A stretch of DNA of 21,798 nucleotides from Burkholderiaceae bacterium (GTDB lineage Bacteria > Pseudomonadota > Gammaproteobacteria > Burkholderiales > Burkholderiaceae_C), in contig JAFMJA010000011.1 in NCBI GenBank assembly GCA_017853735.1, positions 1-21,798 of the forward strand. Direction: 5' to 3'. Below the pieces are notes generated by a model. That model was not told the origin of the DNA. It was given only the letters and a program-made list of their open reading frames with translations, and did not search any database. This document shows, one piece after another, positions 1 to 6,815 of this stretch (positions within the stretch are counted from its first letter, which is position 1; every line of letters starts with the position of its first letter). Both the position numbers and the translations under genes were made by a program.

Positions 1-1035
1 GCGATTGGTACAGCTGCCAGTCTGGGCGCCATCGTGCGCGCCAACGACACCCGTGCGGAGGTGGCCGATCAGGTCACCTCGCTGGGGGGCGAGTTTGTCA
101 AGGTGGACTATGAGGAAGAGGGCTCGGGCGGGGGCGGCTACGCCAAAGTCATGAGCGAGGGTTTCCAGCAGGCGCAGCGCGAGATGTACGCCAAGCAGGC
201 GCGCGAGGTTGACATCATCATCACCACCGCGCTGATCCCGGGCAAGCCGGCGCCTCGACTGATCACGGCCGAGATGGTCAAAACCATGCGAGCGGGCAGC
301 GTCATTGTGGATATGGCTGCGGAGCAGGGCGGCAACTGCGAACTCACCGAGCCGGGACAGGCAGTGGTCAAGCACGGGGTGACCATCATCGGCTACACCG
401 ATCTGGCCTCTCGCCTGTCCAAGCAGTCCTCCACCCTGTACGCCACCAACCTCCTGCGCCTGACCGAGGAGCTGTGCAAAACCAAGGATGGCGTGATCAA
501 TGTCAACATGGAGGATGACGCCATCCGCGGCCTTACCGTGGTCAAGGAAGGCAATATCACCTGGCCGCCACCCCCGCTCAAGCCCGCCGCCCCAGCCGCA
601 CCCAAGCCTGCAGCCGCGCCGGCCGTTGAAAAAAAAGGCGGCCACGGCCATGGCAGCAGCGCACCCTTGCCAGCCAAAACCCTGGCGATCATTTTTGCGC
701 TGGCAGCGCTCGCCTTCTGGTTTGTCGGCGCCAATGCGCCAGCGGCCTTTCTTGGCCACTTCACGGTGTTCGTGCTGGCCTGCTTCGTCGGCTATATGGT
801 GGTCTGGAATGTGACACCCGCCTTGCATACCCCGCTGATGAGCGTGACCAATGCCATCTCCAGCATCATTGCGATTGGCGCGTTGGTGCAGATCGCACCG
901 CCAGAGGCTGGCATGAGCGGACGTCCGGATGAATTGATCCGTTGGTTGGCGTTTGCCGGCATCGTGCTCACCGCGATCAACATGTTTGGCGGTTTTGCCG
1001 TCACCCGTCGCATGCTCGCCATGTTCCGAAAATAA
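1..1035 (+). CDS. pntA: NAD(P) transhydrogenase subunit alpha, 5'-truncated by the window edge
   Basis: PntA works with PntB in the inner membrane, coupling hydride transfer from NADH to NADP+ to inward proton flow and so supplying NADPH. The frame is open from base 1, so the true start lies outside the window; the GTG at 34 is internal. The visible 344 residues cover the end of the NAD-binding domain I (ALIPGKPAP and GSVIVDMAAEQGGNCE, as in E. coli PntA), a Pro/Ala-rich linker at about visible residues 189-222 ending in GGHGHG, then hydrophobic segments and the conserved FLGHFTVFVLACFVGYMVVW and TPLMSVTNAIS stretches. Domains I and II are on one chain, as in E. coli, not split into pntAA/pntAB as in many alphaproteobacteria. 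pntB follows 71 bp downstream on the same strand. Identity is certain; the missing N-terminus cannot be judged. Confidence 0.97.
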   Translation, partial: AIGTAASLGAIVRANDTRAEVADQVTSLGGEFVKVDYEEEGSGGGGYAKVMSEGFQQAQREMYAKQAREVDIIITTALIPGKPAPRLITAEMVKTMRAGSVIVDMAAEQGGNCELTEPGQAVVKHGVTIIGYTDLASRLSKQSSTLYATNLLRLTEELCKTKDGVINVNMEDDAIRGLTVVKEGNITWPPPPLKPAAPAAPKPAAAPAVEKKGGHGHGSSAPLPAKTLAIIFALAALAFWFVGANAPAAFLGHFTVFVLACFVGYMVVWNVTPALHTPLMSVTNAISSIIAIGALVQIAPPEAGMSGRPDELIRWLAFAGIVLTAINMFGGFAVTRRMLAMFRK

Positions 1036-1043
1036 ATGACCTT

Positions 1044-1069
1044 GGGGACAGATCTTCAGCTCTGTCCCC
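1044..1069. repeat. Perfect 9-bp inverted repeat between pntA and pntB
   Basis: Left arm GGGGACAGA (1044-1052) and right arm TCTGTCCCC (1061-1069) are exact reverse complements around the 8-nt loop TCTTCAGC. No T-run follows, so it is not a typical intrinsic terminator. In a pntAB transcript it would form a strong hairpin that could protect RNA ends or adjust the PntA:PntB ratio. The GGGGACAGA core also resembles palindromes that I recall from REP-type repeat families associated with RAYT transposases in proteobacteria. That link is inference; no second copy was seen in this window. Confidence 0.7.
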
Positions 1070-1106
1070 GACTCATTAAGTCGAGAACAACAAGGAATAC
1101 ACCATC

Positions 1107-2537
1107 ATGTCCCAAAGCCTTATTACTTCTAACCTCGCCACGGCCGCCTATCTTGGCGCGGCCATTCTGTTCATCCTGAGCCTGGGCGGCTTGTCGAACC
1201 CGGAAACATCGCGCCGGGGCAACCTATTTGGCATGGTGGGCATGGCGCTGGCGGTGCTGGCCACTGTGTTTGGCCCGCGCGTCAGCCCGGCTGGCCTTGC
1301 CTGGATTGCTGCGGCGCTGGCGGTCGGCGGCAGCATCGGCCTGTACGCGGCCCGGGTGGTCAAGATGACCCAGATGCCCGAACTGGTGGCCCTCATGCAC
1401 AGCCTGGTAGGCCTGGCCGCCTGCCTGGTTGGCTTTGCCAGCTATGTGGACACCTCGATCGAGTTGAAAGGCGCTGAAAAGCTGATTCATGAAGCGGAAA
1501 TTTACATCGGCATCCTGATCGGAGCCGTCACCTTTTCCGGATCGCTGATCGCCTTTGGCAAGCTCAATGGCAAGATCGGTGGCAAGCCCTTGCTGCTGCC
1601 AGCCCGACACTGGCTCAATCTGGTCGGCCTGATGGTGGTGATTGCCTTCGGCCGTCAGTTCCTCGATGCGCATACCGTCGCTGAAGGCATGATCCCGCTG
1701 ATCGTGATGACGGTGGTTTCCCTCCTGTTTGGCGTGCATATGGTGATGGCCATTGGAGGCGCCGACATGCCAGTGGTGGTGTCCATGCTCAACAGCTATT
1801 CAGGCTGGGCCGCTGCGGCGACTGGCTTCATGCTGAACAACGATCTGCTGATCGTCACTGGCGCGCTGGTCGGCTCCTCAGGCGCCATCCTGTCCTACAT
1901 CATGTGCAACGCGATGAACCGTAACTTCATCAGCGTGATTGCGGGTGGTTTTGGCTCGGGCGCAGGTGCTGCTCCTGCCAAGTCGGGCGACGCCGCGCAG
2001 CCGCAGGGCGAGGTGGTGGCAGTGAGCGCCGCAGAGACTGCAGAACTGCTGCGCGAGGCCAAGAGCGTGATCATTGTGCCGGGCTATGGCATGGCTGTGG
2101 CGCAGGCGCAGCATACGGTCAATGAGATCACCAAGACCTTGCGCGACAAGGGGGTCAGCGTGCGCTTTGGCATCCACCCGGTGGCCGGGCGCATGCCTGG
2201 CCATATGAATGTCTTGCTGGCTGAAGCCAAGGTGCCTTATGACATCGTGCTCGAAATGGATGAGATCAACGAGGACTTTCCCGACACCGATGTGGCCATG
2301 GTGATCGGCGCCAACGACATCGTCAACCCTGCTGCGCAGGATGACCCGACCAGCCCCATCGCCGGTATGCCGGTGCTGGAGGTTTGGAAGGCCAAAACCT
2401 CCGTCGTCATGAAGCGTTCCATGGCCTCGGGCTATGCGGGGGTCGACAACCCTCTTTTCTACAAAGAGAACAACCGCATGCTGTTTGGCGATGCCAAGAA
2501 AATGCTGGACGAGGTGCTGGGCGCACTCAGGGTTTGA
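1107..2537 (+). CDS. pntB: NAD(P) transhydrogenase subunit beta
   Basis: PntB carries most of the membrane domain and the NADP(H)-binding domain III of the transhydrogenase. The 476-residue product is close in length to E. coli PntB (462). Membrane helices fill roughly residues 1-285. They include PELVALMHSLVGLAA, whose His98 matches the proton-pathway histidine of the family, and LLIVTGALVGSSGAILSYIM near residues 247-266. A short Gly/Ala linker leads to domain III, with the NADP fingerprint GYGMAVAQAQ at 326-335, then HPVAGRMPGHMNVLLAEA and GANDIVNPAAQ. The ATG at 1107 has an AGGA ribosome-binding site about 10 nt upstream. It is surely co-transcribed with pntA. It ends one base before the stop of the convergent mtnP, leaving no room for a terminator between them. 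Confidence 0.98.
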   Translation: MSQSLITSNLATAAYLGAAILFILSLGGLSNPETSRRGNLFGMVGMALAVLATVFGPRVSPAGLAWIAAALAVGGSIGLYAARVVKMTQMPELVALMHSLVGLAACLVGFASYVDTSIELKGAEKLIHEAEIYIGILIGAVTFSGSLIAFGKLNGKIGGKPLLLPARHWLNLVGLMVVIAFGRQFLDAHTVAEGMIPLIVMTVVSLLFGVHMVMAIGGADMPVVVSMLNSYSGWAAAATGFMLNNDLLIVTGALVGSSGAILSYIMCNAMNRNFISVIAGGFGSGAGAAPAKSGDAAQPQGEVVAVSAAETAELLREAKSVIIVPGYGMAVAQAQHTVNEITKTLRDKGVSVRFGIHPVAGRMPGHMNVLLAEAKVPYDIVLEMDEINEDFPDTDVAMVIGANDIVNPAAQDDPTSPIAGMPVLEVWKAKTSVVMKRSMASGYAGVDNPLFYKENNRMLFGDAKKMLDEVLGALRV

Positions 2538-2538
2538 G

Positions 2539-3315
2539 TCAGTGCCCGGCTAGACCTGCTGGCGCTGCGGCCAGGCGGGCAATGGCATCGACCAGCAAGG
2601 TGGTCACTTTGCTGGCGTTGCTGTTGAAGACTTCGAGAACAGCTTCCCAGCTCACCGGTTCCTCGTCTTCTTTCCAGCAGTCATAGTCGGTGCTCATGGC
2701 CACCGCGGCGTAAGGAATGCCGGCCTCGTTGGCCAGGGCCACTTCGGTGGCCACCGACATATTGATGATGTCCGCGCCCCAGGCGCGAAACATATGCGAT
2801 TCAGCCCGGGTCGAAAAGCGTGGCCCCTCAATCGTGACCACCGTGCCCCGTGGGTGAAAGGTAAAGCCGTGATGCGCACAGGCCTCGATCAGGATGGTGC
2901 GCAAAGCCTTGTCAAAGGGCTCGGCCATAGGGGCATGCACTGGCTGGTGTGGCGCAAAGCTTTCATGAAAGCTCATGGCGCGCTGCTTGGTGAAGTCAAT
3001 GAACTGATCGAGGATCACCAGATGGCCGCGCCCGATCTCCTCGCGCAGGGAGCCCACCGCGGTGCTGGCCAGAAGATGGGTGCAGCCGATGTCTTTCAGG
3101 GCCTGGATGTTGGCGCGGTAGTTGACCTGGCTTGGCGGAATGGTGTGTTCGCGCCCATGGCGTCCGAGCAGGGCCACCTCGACACCCGCGATCTTGCCCA
3201 GTTTGAGCGGTGCCGAGGGCTTGCCCCAGGAGGTGCTGATCGTCAGGTCTTTCGGGTTCTCGAAAATATCGGGGTTGTCCAGTCCGCTGCCCCCGATGAT
3301 GCCGATCTTAAGCAT
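2539..3315 (-). CDS. mtnP: S-methyl-5'-thioadenosine phosphorylase
   Basis: MtnP splits 5'-methylthioadenosine (a by-product of polyamine and homoserine-lactone synthesis) with phosphate into adenine and methylthioribose-1-phosphate. The 258-residue protein has the N-terminal phosphate loop IGIIGGSGLD, LLGRHGREHTIPP near 50-61, TVVTIEGPRFSTRAES at 158-173 and STDYDCWKE around 208-216. The two Asp residues (210 and 212) match the adenine-recognising Asp220/Asp222 of human MTAP. This favours methylthioadenosine over methylthioinosine, since the Pseudomonas-type methylthioinosine phosphorylase lacks this motif. An in-frame ATG 10 codons upstream exists, but the start at 3315 gives the canonical MLKIGIIGGSG N-terminus. 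That start lies within the last codons of the aldolase gene (ATGCTTAA overlap), so translation is probably coupled. It is the last gene of the corA-mtnA-aldolase-mtnP run. Confidence 0.95.
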   Translation of the reverse strand: MLKIGIIGGSGLDNPDIFENPKDLTISTSWGKPSAPLKLGKIAGVEVALLGRHGREHTIPPSQVNYRANIQALKDIGCTHLLASTAVGSLREEIGRGHLVILDQFIDFTKQRAMSFHESFAPHQPVHAPMAEPFDKALRTILIEACAHHGFTFHPRGTVVTIEGPRFSTRAESHMFRAWGADIINMSVATEVALANEAGIPYAAVAMSTDYDCWKEDEEPVSWEAVLEVFNSNASKVTTLLVDAIARLAAAPAGLAGH

Positions 3316-3916
3316 GCTGTGTGATCTCCAGGAATGTGGAAACAATAAGTTGCTTCACCGAGTCAATCTCGGCGCCGTAGGCGATGATGCCTTCATCATG
3401 GCCGGCCATCACAAACAGCACCGGCAACTGGCGCTGATTTTTCACCAGGCTGGACACAGCCTGCGCCATGGCCGGCGTGCCATAGGGAATGCTGGCCGGG
3501 GTGTGCAGTGCCGGACGCGCCAGCAAGGCATCAAACATCACCCGGCTATGGATATGCATCACGCATTGAACTGCCGGGCTGGCTGCATAAATGGCACCGT
3601 GGGTCATGGACTCCGAGGAGGCCGGCAGCCCTCCGCGCGCGCGCACAAGATTGCGCTCGGGGGAAAAAGATTCAACCAGGCAATACTGGGCGAAACGCAA
3701 TACCCGTTCGCCACCGGTGGCACTTGCGGTGATCAGAAAGTGCTGGCCCTGCTCACGCAGACTCAAGTTGCCAAATCCGATGCCGTTGTCATAGCTGCCG
3801 ATCAGGCCAAAATCGAATAATTCAGTACGGGCGCGGTTGAGCTGGTCAAATTCGGCGGGCTGCACAATGCTGCCAGCCACCTGTTCGGCCTGGAACTTGA
3901 TATAGCCCTCATCCAT
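3308..3916 (-). CDS. Class II aldolase/adducin-family protein, likely methylthioribulose-1-phosphate aldolase or dehydratase
   Basis: A 202-residue zinc-dependent class II aldolase fold protein. Visible signatures are IGFGNLSLR (46-54), SSESMTHGAIYAASP (100-114) with candidate acid-base Glu102, the zinc-type pair HIH (His121, His123), and AGHDEGIIAYG with a third likely ligand at His173. This is the order Glu...HxH...His seen in fuculose-1-phosphate aldolase. It sits between mtnA and mtnP with 8-nt overlaps on both sides, so its substrate is very probably methylthioribulose-1-phosphate, the MtnA product. Two activities in this superfamily fit: MtnB (dehydration, methionine salvage) and Ald2 (cleavage to DHAP plus methylthioacetaldehyde). 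No mtnC, mtnD, mtnE or mtnK lies nearby, which leans toward the aldolase, but this is inference. The start at 3916 (ATGGATGA, overlapping the mtnA stop) is chosen over an upstream in-frame ATG at 3994 that would sit well inside mtnA. Confidence 0.85.
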   Translation of the reverse strand: MDEGYIKFQAEQVAGSIVQPAEFDQLNRARTELFDFGLIGSYDNGIGFGNLSLREQGQHFLITASATGGERVLRFAQYCLVESFSPERNLVRARGGLPASSESMTHGAIYAASPAVQCVMHIHSRVMFDALLARPALHTPASIPYGTPAMAQAVSSLVKNQRQLPVLFVMAGHDEGIIAYGAEIDSVKQLIVSTFLEITQHA

Positions 3917-5036
3917 GATCAGACACGGCGCCTCGCTGCTCGGGAAATAGCGACAGAATGCCCGTCTCGCTGGCCTCGCAGATGCCACGCTCACAAATCA
4001 GCTGTGTCACCAGGCGTGCTGGCGTCACATCAAAGCCCCAGTTGCGTGCGGGCGTTGCAGGCGGGCAGATCAGCACCGACTCGATCGTGCCCTGTGCGGT
4101 CTGACCACTCAGCCAGCGCACCTCGTCGGGGGCGCGCTCCTCGATCGGGATGCTGGACAAGCCATCCGCCAGGGAAAAGTCAAAGGTGGAGGAGGGCAGT
4201 GCCACATACATGGGAATATGGTTGTCCCGGGCCGCCAGGGCCTTGAGGTAGGTGCCAATCTTGTTGGCCACATCGCCCTTGCGGGTGACCCGGTCGCTAC
4301 CAGTGATCACCATGTCCACCAGCCCGTGCTGCATCAGGTGGCCGCCCGCATTGTCGGCAATCAGTGAATGAGGCACTCCGTGCTGACCCAGTTCCCAGGC
4401 GGTCAGCGCCGCGCCCTGGTTGCGCGGACGGGTCTCGTCCACCCAGACATGCAGCCTGATACCGGCATCATGCGCGGCATAAATTGGTGCAGTGGCCGAA
4501 CCATGGTCGACAAATGCCAGCCAGCCGGCATTGCAATGGGTCAGGATATTGACGACCTCCCCCCGCTTGCGGCGGGCAATCTCCGCAATGATTTTTTGAC
4601 CATGCTGTCCAATGCGTTGGCAGTGCTCAGCATCTTCATCGGCAATGGCCAGCGCCTCCAGCTTGGCCAGGGCCCGCTTCTCATGCGGTGAATTTCCAGC
4701 TGTCAATGCACGCAGCATGCGGCCAGTGGCCCATGCCAGGTTCGAAGCAGTGGGCCGGCAAGCATTGAGCTCGATGGCCGCCTGCGCAAGACTTCGGTCA
4801 AAGTCAGGGTCATTTGCCTGCAAGGCTGCCAGGTACATGCCGAAGGCTGCAGCAGCACCTATCAGGCCAGCGCCGCGCACATGCATGTCCCGGATGGCGC
4901 GGCACACATGCGCCAGGTCTGTGAGGTCCATGACTTCAAACTCATGGGGCAGCCGGACTTGGTTAATGATCTGAACCACATGCTCCGCGCCTGGCTTGAG
5001 CCAGATGGTGCGATAGGCTTGCCCATTAACCCGCAT
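3909..5036 (-). CDS. mtnA: S-methyl-5-thioribose-1-phosphate isomerase
   Basis: MtnA isomerises methylthioribose-1-phosphate, the MtnP product, to methylthioribulose-1-phosphate; it belongs to the eIF2B-alpha/MtnA family. The 375-residue protein has the N-terminal VRGAGLIGAAAAFGMYLAA segment (53-71), ILTHCNAGWLA with the catalytic Cys168, LHVWVDETRPRNQGAALTAW near 195-214, and ITGSDRVTRKGDVANKIGTY with catalytic Asp248. The start at 5036 gives MRVNGQAYRTIW and has GAGG 8 nt upstream. A longer in-frame option from 5126 would add 30 non-conserved residues and run into corA, so it is rejected. The gene starts 56 bp after the corA stop and its TGA overlaps the aldolase ATG, so corA-mtnA-aldolase-mtnP may be one transcript. 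Confidence 0.95.
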   Translation of the reverse strand: MRVNGQAYRTIWLKPGAEHVVQIINQVRLPHEFEVMDLTDLAHVCRAIRDMHVRGAGLIGAAAAFGMYLAALQANDPDFDRSLAQAAIELNACRPTASNLAWATGRMLRALTAGNSPHEKRALAKLEALAIADEDAEHCQRIGQHGQKIIAEIARRKRGEVVNILTHCNAGWLAFVDHGSATAPIYAAHDAGIRLHVWVDETRPRNQGAALTAWELGQHGVPHSLIADNAGGHLMQHGLVDMVITGSDRVTRKGDVANKIGTYLKALAARDNHIPMYVALPSSTFDFSLADGLSSIPIEERAPDEVRWLSGQTAQGTIESVLICPPATPARNWGFDVTPARLVTQLICERGICEASETGILSLFPEQRGAVSDHG

Positions 5037-5092
5037 GCCGCAGACCTCGCCACAGCGCCACCAAACTGTTCGCCTCCCGATGGGACATGGCC

Positions 5093-6079
5093 TTATTTCA
5101 GCCAGCCGCGCTTGCGGAAGTACCACATCGGAATCACCGCGCTGGCCAGCATCAGCACCAGTGCCAGCGGATAGCCCCAGGTCTGCCCCAGCTCGGGCAT
5201 GTGCTGAAAGTTCATGCCGTAGATGCTGGCAATCAGGGTGGGGGGCAACAGGGCCACGCTGGCCACCGAGAAGATCTTGATGATCTTGTTCTGGTTGATG
5301 TTGATGAAACCTACAGTTGCATCCATCAGGAAGTTGATTTTGTCAAACAGGAAGGCGGTGTGCGAGTCCAGTGAGTCAATGTCGCGCAGGATCTGGCGTG
5401 CCTCCTCGAATTGGTCGGCGCTGAGCATGCGGCTTCGCATCAGAAAGCTGACCGCGCGTCGGGTGTCCATCATGTTGCGCCGGATACGGCCGTTCAGGTC
5501 TTCCTGGCGTGCAATTGCGCCCAGGACCTCACCGGCCAGCTCATCGGTCACATCTCCGGCAAGCACCTGGCGCCCGGCACTTTCCAGGTGGTCGTAGATT
5601 TCCTCCAGGGTGTCGGCCGAGTACTCGGCATCGGCATCGAACAGCTTGAGCAATACATCCTTGGCATCCGCAATCAGGCCCGGCGCGCGCCGCGCGCGCA
5701 TGCGCAACAGCCGAAAGACCGGCACGTTTTCGTCATGGATGGAAAACAGCACCCCATGGCTGCGCAGGCTGGCATTGGCCTGGTTCAGAATGAAGGCCAC
5801 ACGCACTGTGCGCGGCGCTTCCTCGTCAGCGATCAGAAAGTCGCTGCGTATATGCAGGTCGCCATTGTCTTCTTCGTAGAAGCGGGCCGATTCCTCGATG
5901 TCCTCGTCCATCGCATCTTCCGGGATCGACAGACCATAGTACTGTTTGATCCAGCGCTTTTCTTCCGGCGTGGGCGACTCCAGGTCGACCCAGACTGGCT
6001 GAAATTGCGCCAGACCCTCCAGGGACTCGATCTCTTCCTGGAAGAGGCGTCCGTTGGCGAGCGAAAAAATATTGAGCAT
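5093..6079 (-). CDS. corA: CorA-family magnesium/cobalt transporter
   Basis: CorA forms a homopentameric inner-membrane channel for Mg2+ (also Co2+ and Ni2+). The 328-residue protein has a long acidic and helical cytoplasmic N-terminal domain, a long stalk helix around residues 190-260, a first membrane helix ending at the signature GMN (288-290, in YGMNFQHMPEL), and a second helix near 297-318 (LALVLMLASAVIPMWYF). It ends in the basic tail RKRGWLK that is common in the family. The ATG at 6079 is preceded by the good ribosome-binding sequence GAGGAAG. It faces away from hpf across a 377-bp non-coding region that must hold its promoter. It lies 56 bp upstream of mtnA on the same strand, so it could be the first gene of the MTA operon, although Mg transport has no obvious tie to MTA recycling. 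Confidence 0.93.
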   Translation of the reverse strand: MLNIFSLANGRLFQEEIESLEGLAQFQPVWVDLESPTPEEKRWIKQYYGLSIPEDAMDEDIEESARFYEEDNGDLHIRSDFLIADEEAPRTVRVAFILNQANASLRSHGVLFSIHDENVPVFRLLRMRARRAPGLIADAKDVLLKLFDADAEYSADTLEEIYDHLESAGRQVLAGDVTDELAGEVLGAIARQEDLNGRIRRNMMDTRRAVSFLMRSRMLSADQFEEARQILRDIDSLDSHTAFLFDKINFLMDATVGFININQNKIIKIFSVASVALLPPTLIASIYGMNFQHMPELGQTWGYPLALVLMLASAVIPMWYFRKRGWLK

Positions 6080-6456
6080 GGCTCACTTCCTCAATCGTGG
6101 GGCATCGAAGGATGCAGGGGATGATTAACTGCTTCCAGCCCCCGAAGTGCGCACGGACTGGAAGCTAGCAACTAGGGCAAGTTTCCAAGGAGAAATCCAG
6201 TTGTTGACAACGTCAGCGATTATCCCATCGATCCCCCCGCTTTTTCGGCGGATCTCCGGTGCTTTTGGGAAATCCTGCCCGATTTTTGCCTGGGCAGAAT
6301 CAAATATCCGTGTAATGAGCTGGGTCATCGGAATGGGATTGCTTTTCTTGGCCCACAGGGGCATAGTGGAACCGTCTGGGCCTGTGCTGTGAGCCCTGCT
6401 GCTCACTTGGGCAGGACCGGACCATGTATCAATCCGGAGAGCTACAGGAGATTAAT
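6080..6456. other. 377-bp non-coding region with many short inverted repeats
   Basis: This divergent spacer between corA and hpf is visibly less GC-rich (about half G+C by hand count over 6121-6360) than the coding sequence around it. It holds several exact inverted repeats: GCATC/GATGC (6102-6115), GCTTCCAG/CTGGAAGC (arms 6131-6138 and 6158-6165), CTGCCC/GGGCAG (6275-6280, 6292-6297), GGCCCA/TGGGCC (6350-6355, 6377-6382) and a cluster just before hpf. TTGACA occurs at 6204-6209 but has no convincing -10 at the right spacing. Open frames of 81-93 codons exist on both strands, but they have no ribosome-binding site and no recognisable family. It must contain the corA and hpf promoters; it could also hold a small RNA or a decayed gene. 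Confidence 0.6.
6389..6437 (+). promoter_or_regulatory. Structured leader immediately upstream of hpf
   Basis: Three exact inverted repeats lie in the 70 bp before the hpf start: GTGAGC (6389-6394) with GCTCAC (6401-6406); CCTGC (6395-6399) with GCAGG (6411-6415); and CCGGA (6417-6421) with TCCGG (6433-6437). The first two interleave, so their hairpins exclude each other, as in RNA switches and attenuators. The hpf ribosome-binding site (AGGAG, 6446-6450) begins 8 nt after the last arm. A regulatory role is inferred from layout only. Confidence 0.35.
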
Positions 6457-6786
6457 ATGAACTTGACGATCAGTGGACACCACCTTGAAGTCACCCCCGC
6501 CCTGCGCAACTATGTCACCTCCAAGCTTGATCGAATCACCCGGCATTTTGATCAGGTGGTTGATGTCAAGGTTTTGCTCACTGTCGAGAAACAGAAGGAG
6601 AAGGAGCGGCGACAGCGCGCCGAGTGCAATATCCATGTCAAGGGCAGCGACCTGTTTGCAGAAAGCTCTCATGAGGACCTTTATGCCGCCGTTGATGAGC
6701 TGGTGGACAAGCTCGATCGCCAGGTGGTTCGTCACAAGGATCGCATACAGGATCACCACCATGAATCGGGCAAGCGTCTGATGTAA
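6457..6786 (+). CDS. hpf: Ribosome hibernation promoting factor, short form
   Basis: HPF binds the 30S decoding region in starved or stationary cells and promotes inactive 100S ribosome dimers. The 109-residue protein starts MNLTISGHHLEVTPALRNYV, has the basic central stretch KQKEKERRQR (46-55) and the conserved FAESSHEDLYAAVDELVDKL (67-86), and ends in a His-rich tail. It is the short form (E. coli HPF is 95 residues) and lacks the C-terminal dimerisation domain of long HPF. The ATG at 6457 has a near-perfect AGGAG site 6 nt upstream; a longer frame from 6424 has none. In many proteobacteria hpf follows rpoN, but here corA and a long spacer lie upstream. An intrinsic terminator follows the gene, separating it from ptsN. 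Confidence 0.93.
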   Translation: MNLTISGHHLEVTPALRNYVTSKLDRITRHFDQVVDVKVLLTVEKQKEKERRQRAECNIHVKGSDLFAESSHEDLYAAVDELVDKLDRQVVRHKDRIQDHHHESGKRLM

Positions 6787-6815
6787 CCCACTTGCTGGCA
6801 ACTCCGCCAGAGCGC

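Noticed and set aside
34..36. GTG at 34 as the pntA start
   Set aside because: The frame is open and matches PntA domain I from base 1, so this is an internal codon.
2521..2552. Possible bidirectional terminator at the pntB/mtnP junction
   Set aside because: The imperfect GGGC...GCCC pairing needs bulges and mismatches, lies mostly within coding sequence and has no T-run.
6204..6232. TTGACA as a -35 element in the corA-hpf gap
   Set aside because: Perfect hexamer, but the sequence 16-18 nt downstream (CATCGATC region) does not resemble a -10 box.
6299..6345. Sigma-54 promoter before hpf/ptsN
   Set aside because: A TGGG...TTGC pattern exists near 6320-6342, but the GG-to-GC spacing is not the required 10 nt.
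6125..6406. 93-codon minus-strand frame and 81-codon plus-strand frame in the corA-hpf gap
   Set aside because: No ribosome-binding site, a GTG start on the minus strand, no recognisable family. They could be remnants but are not supportable as genes.
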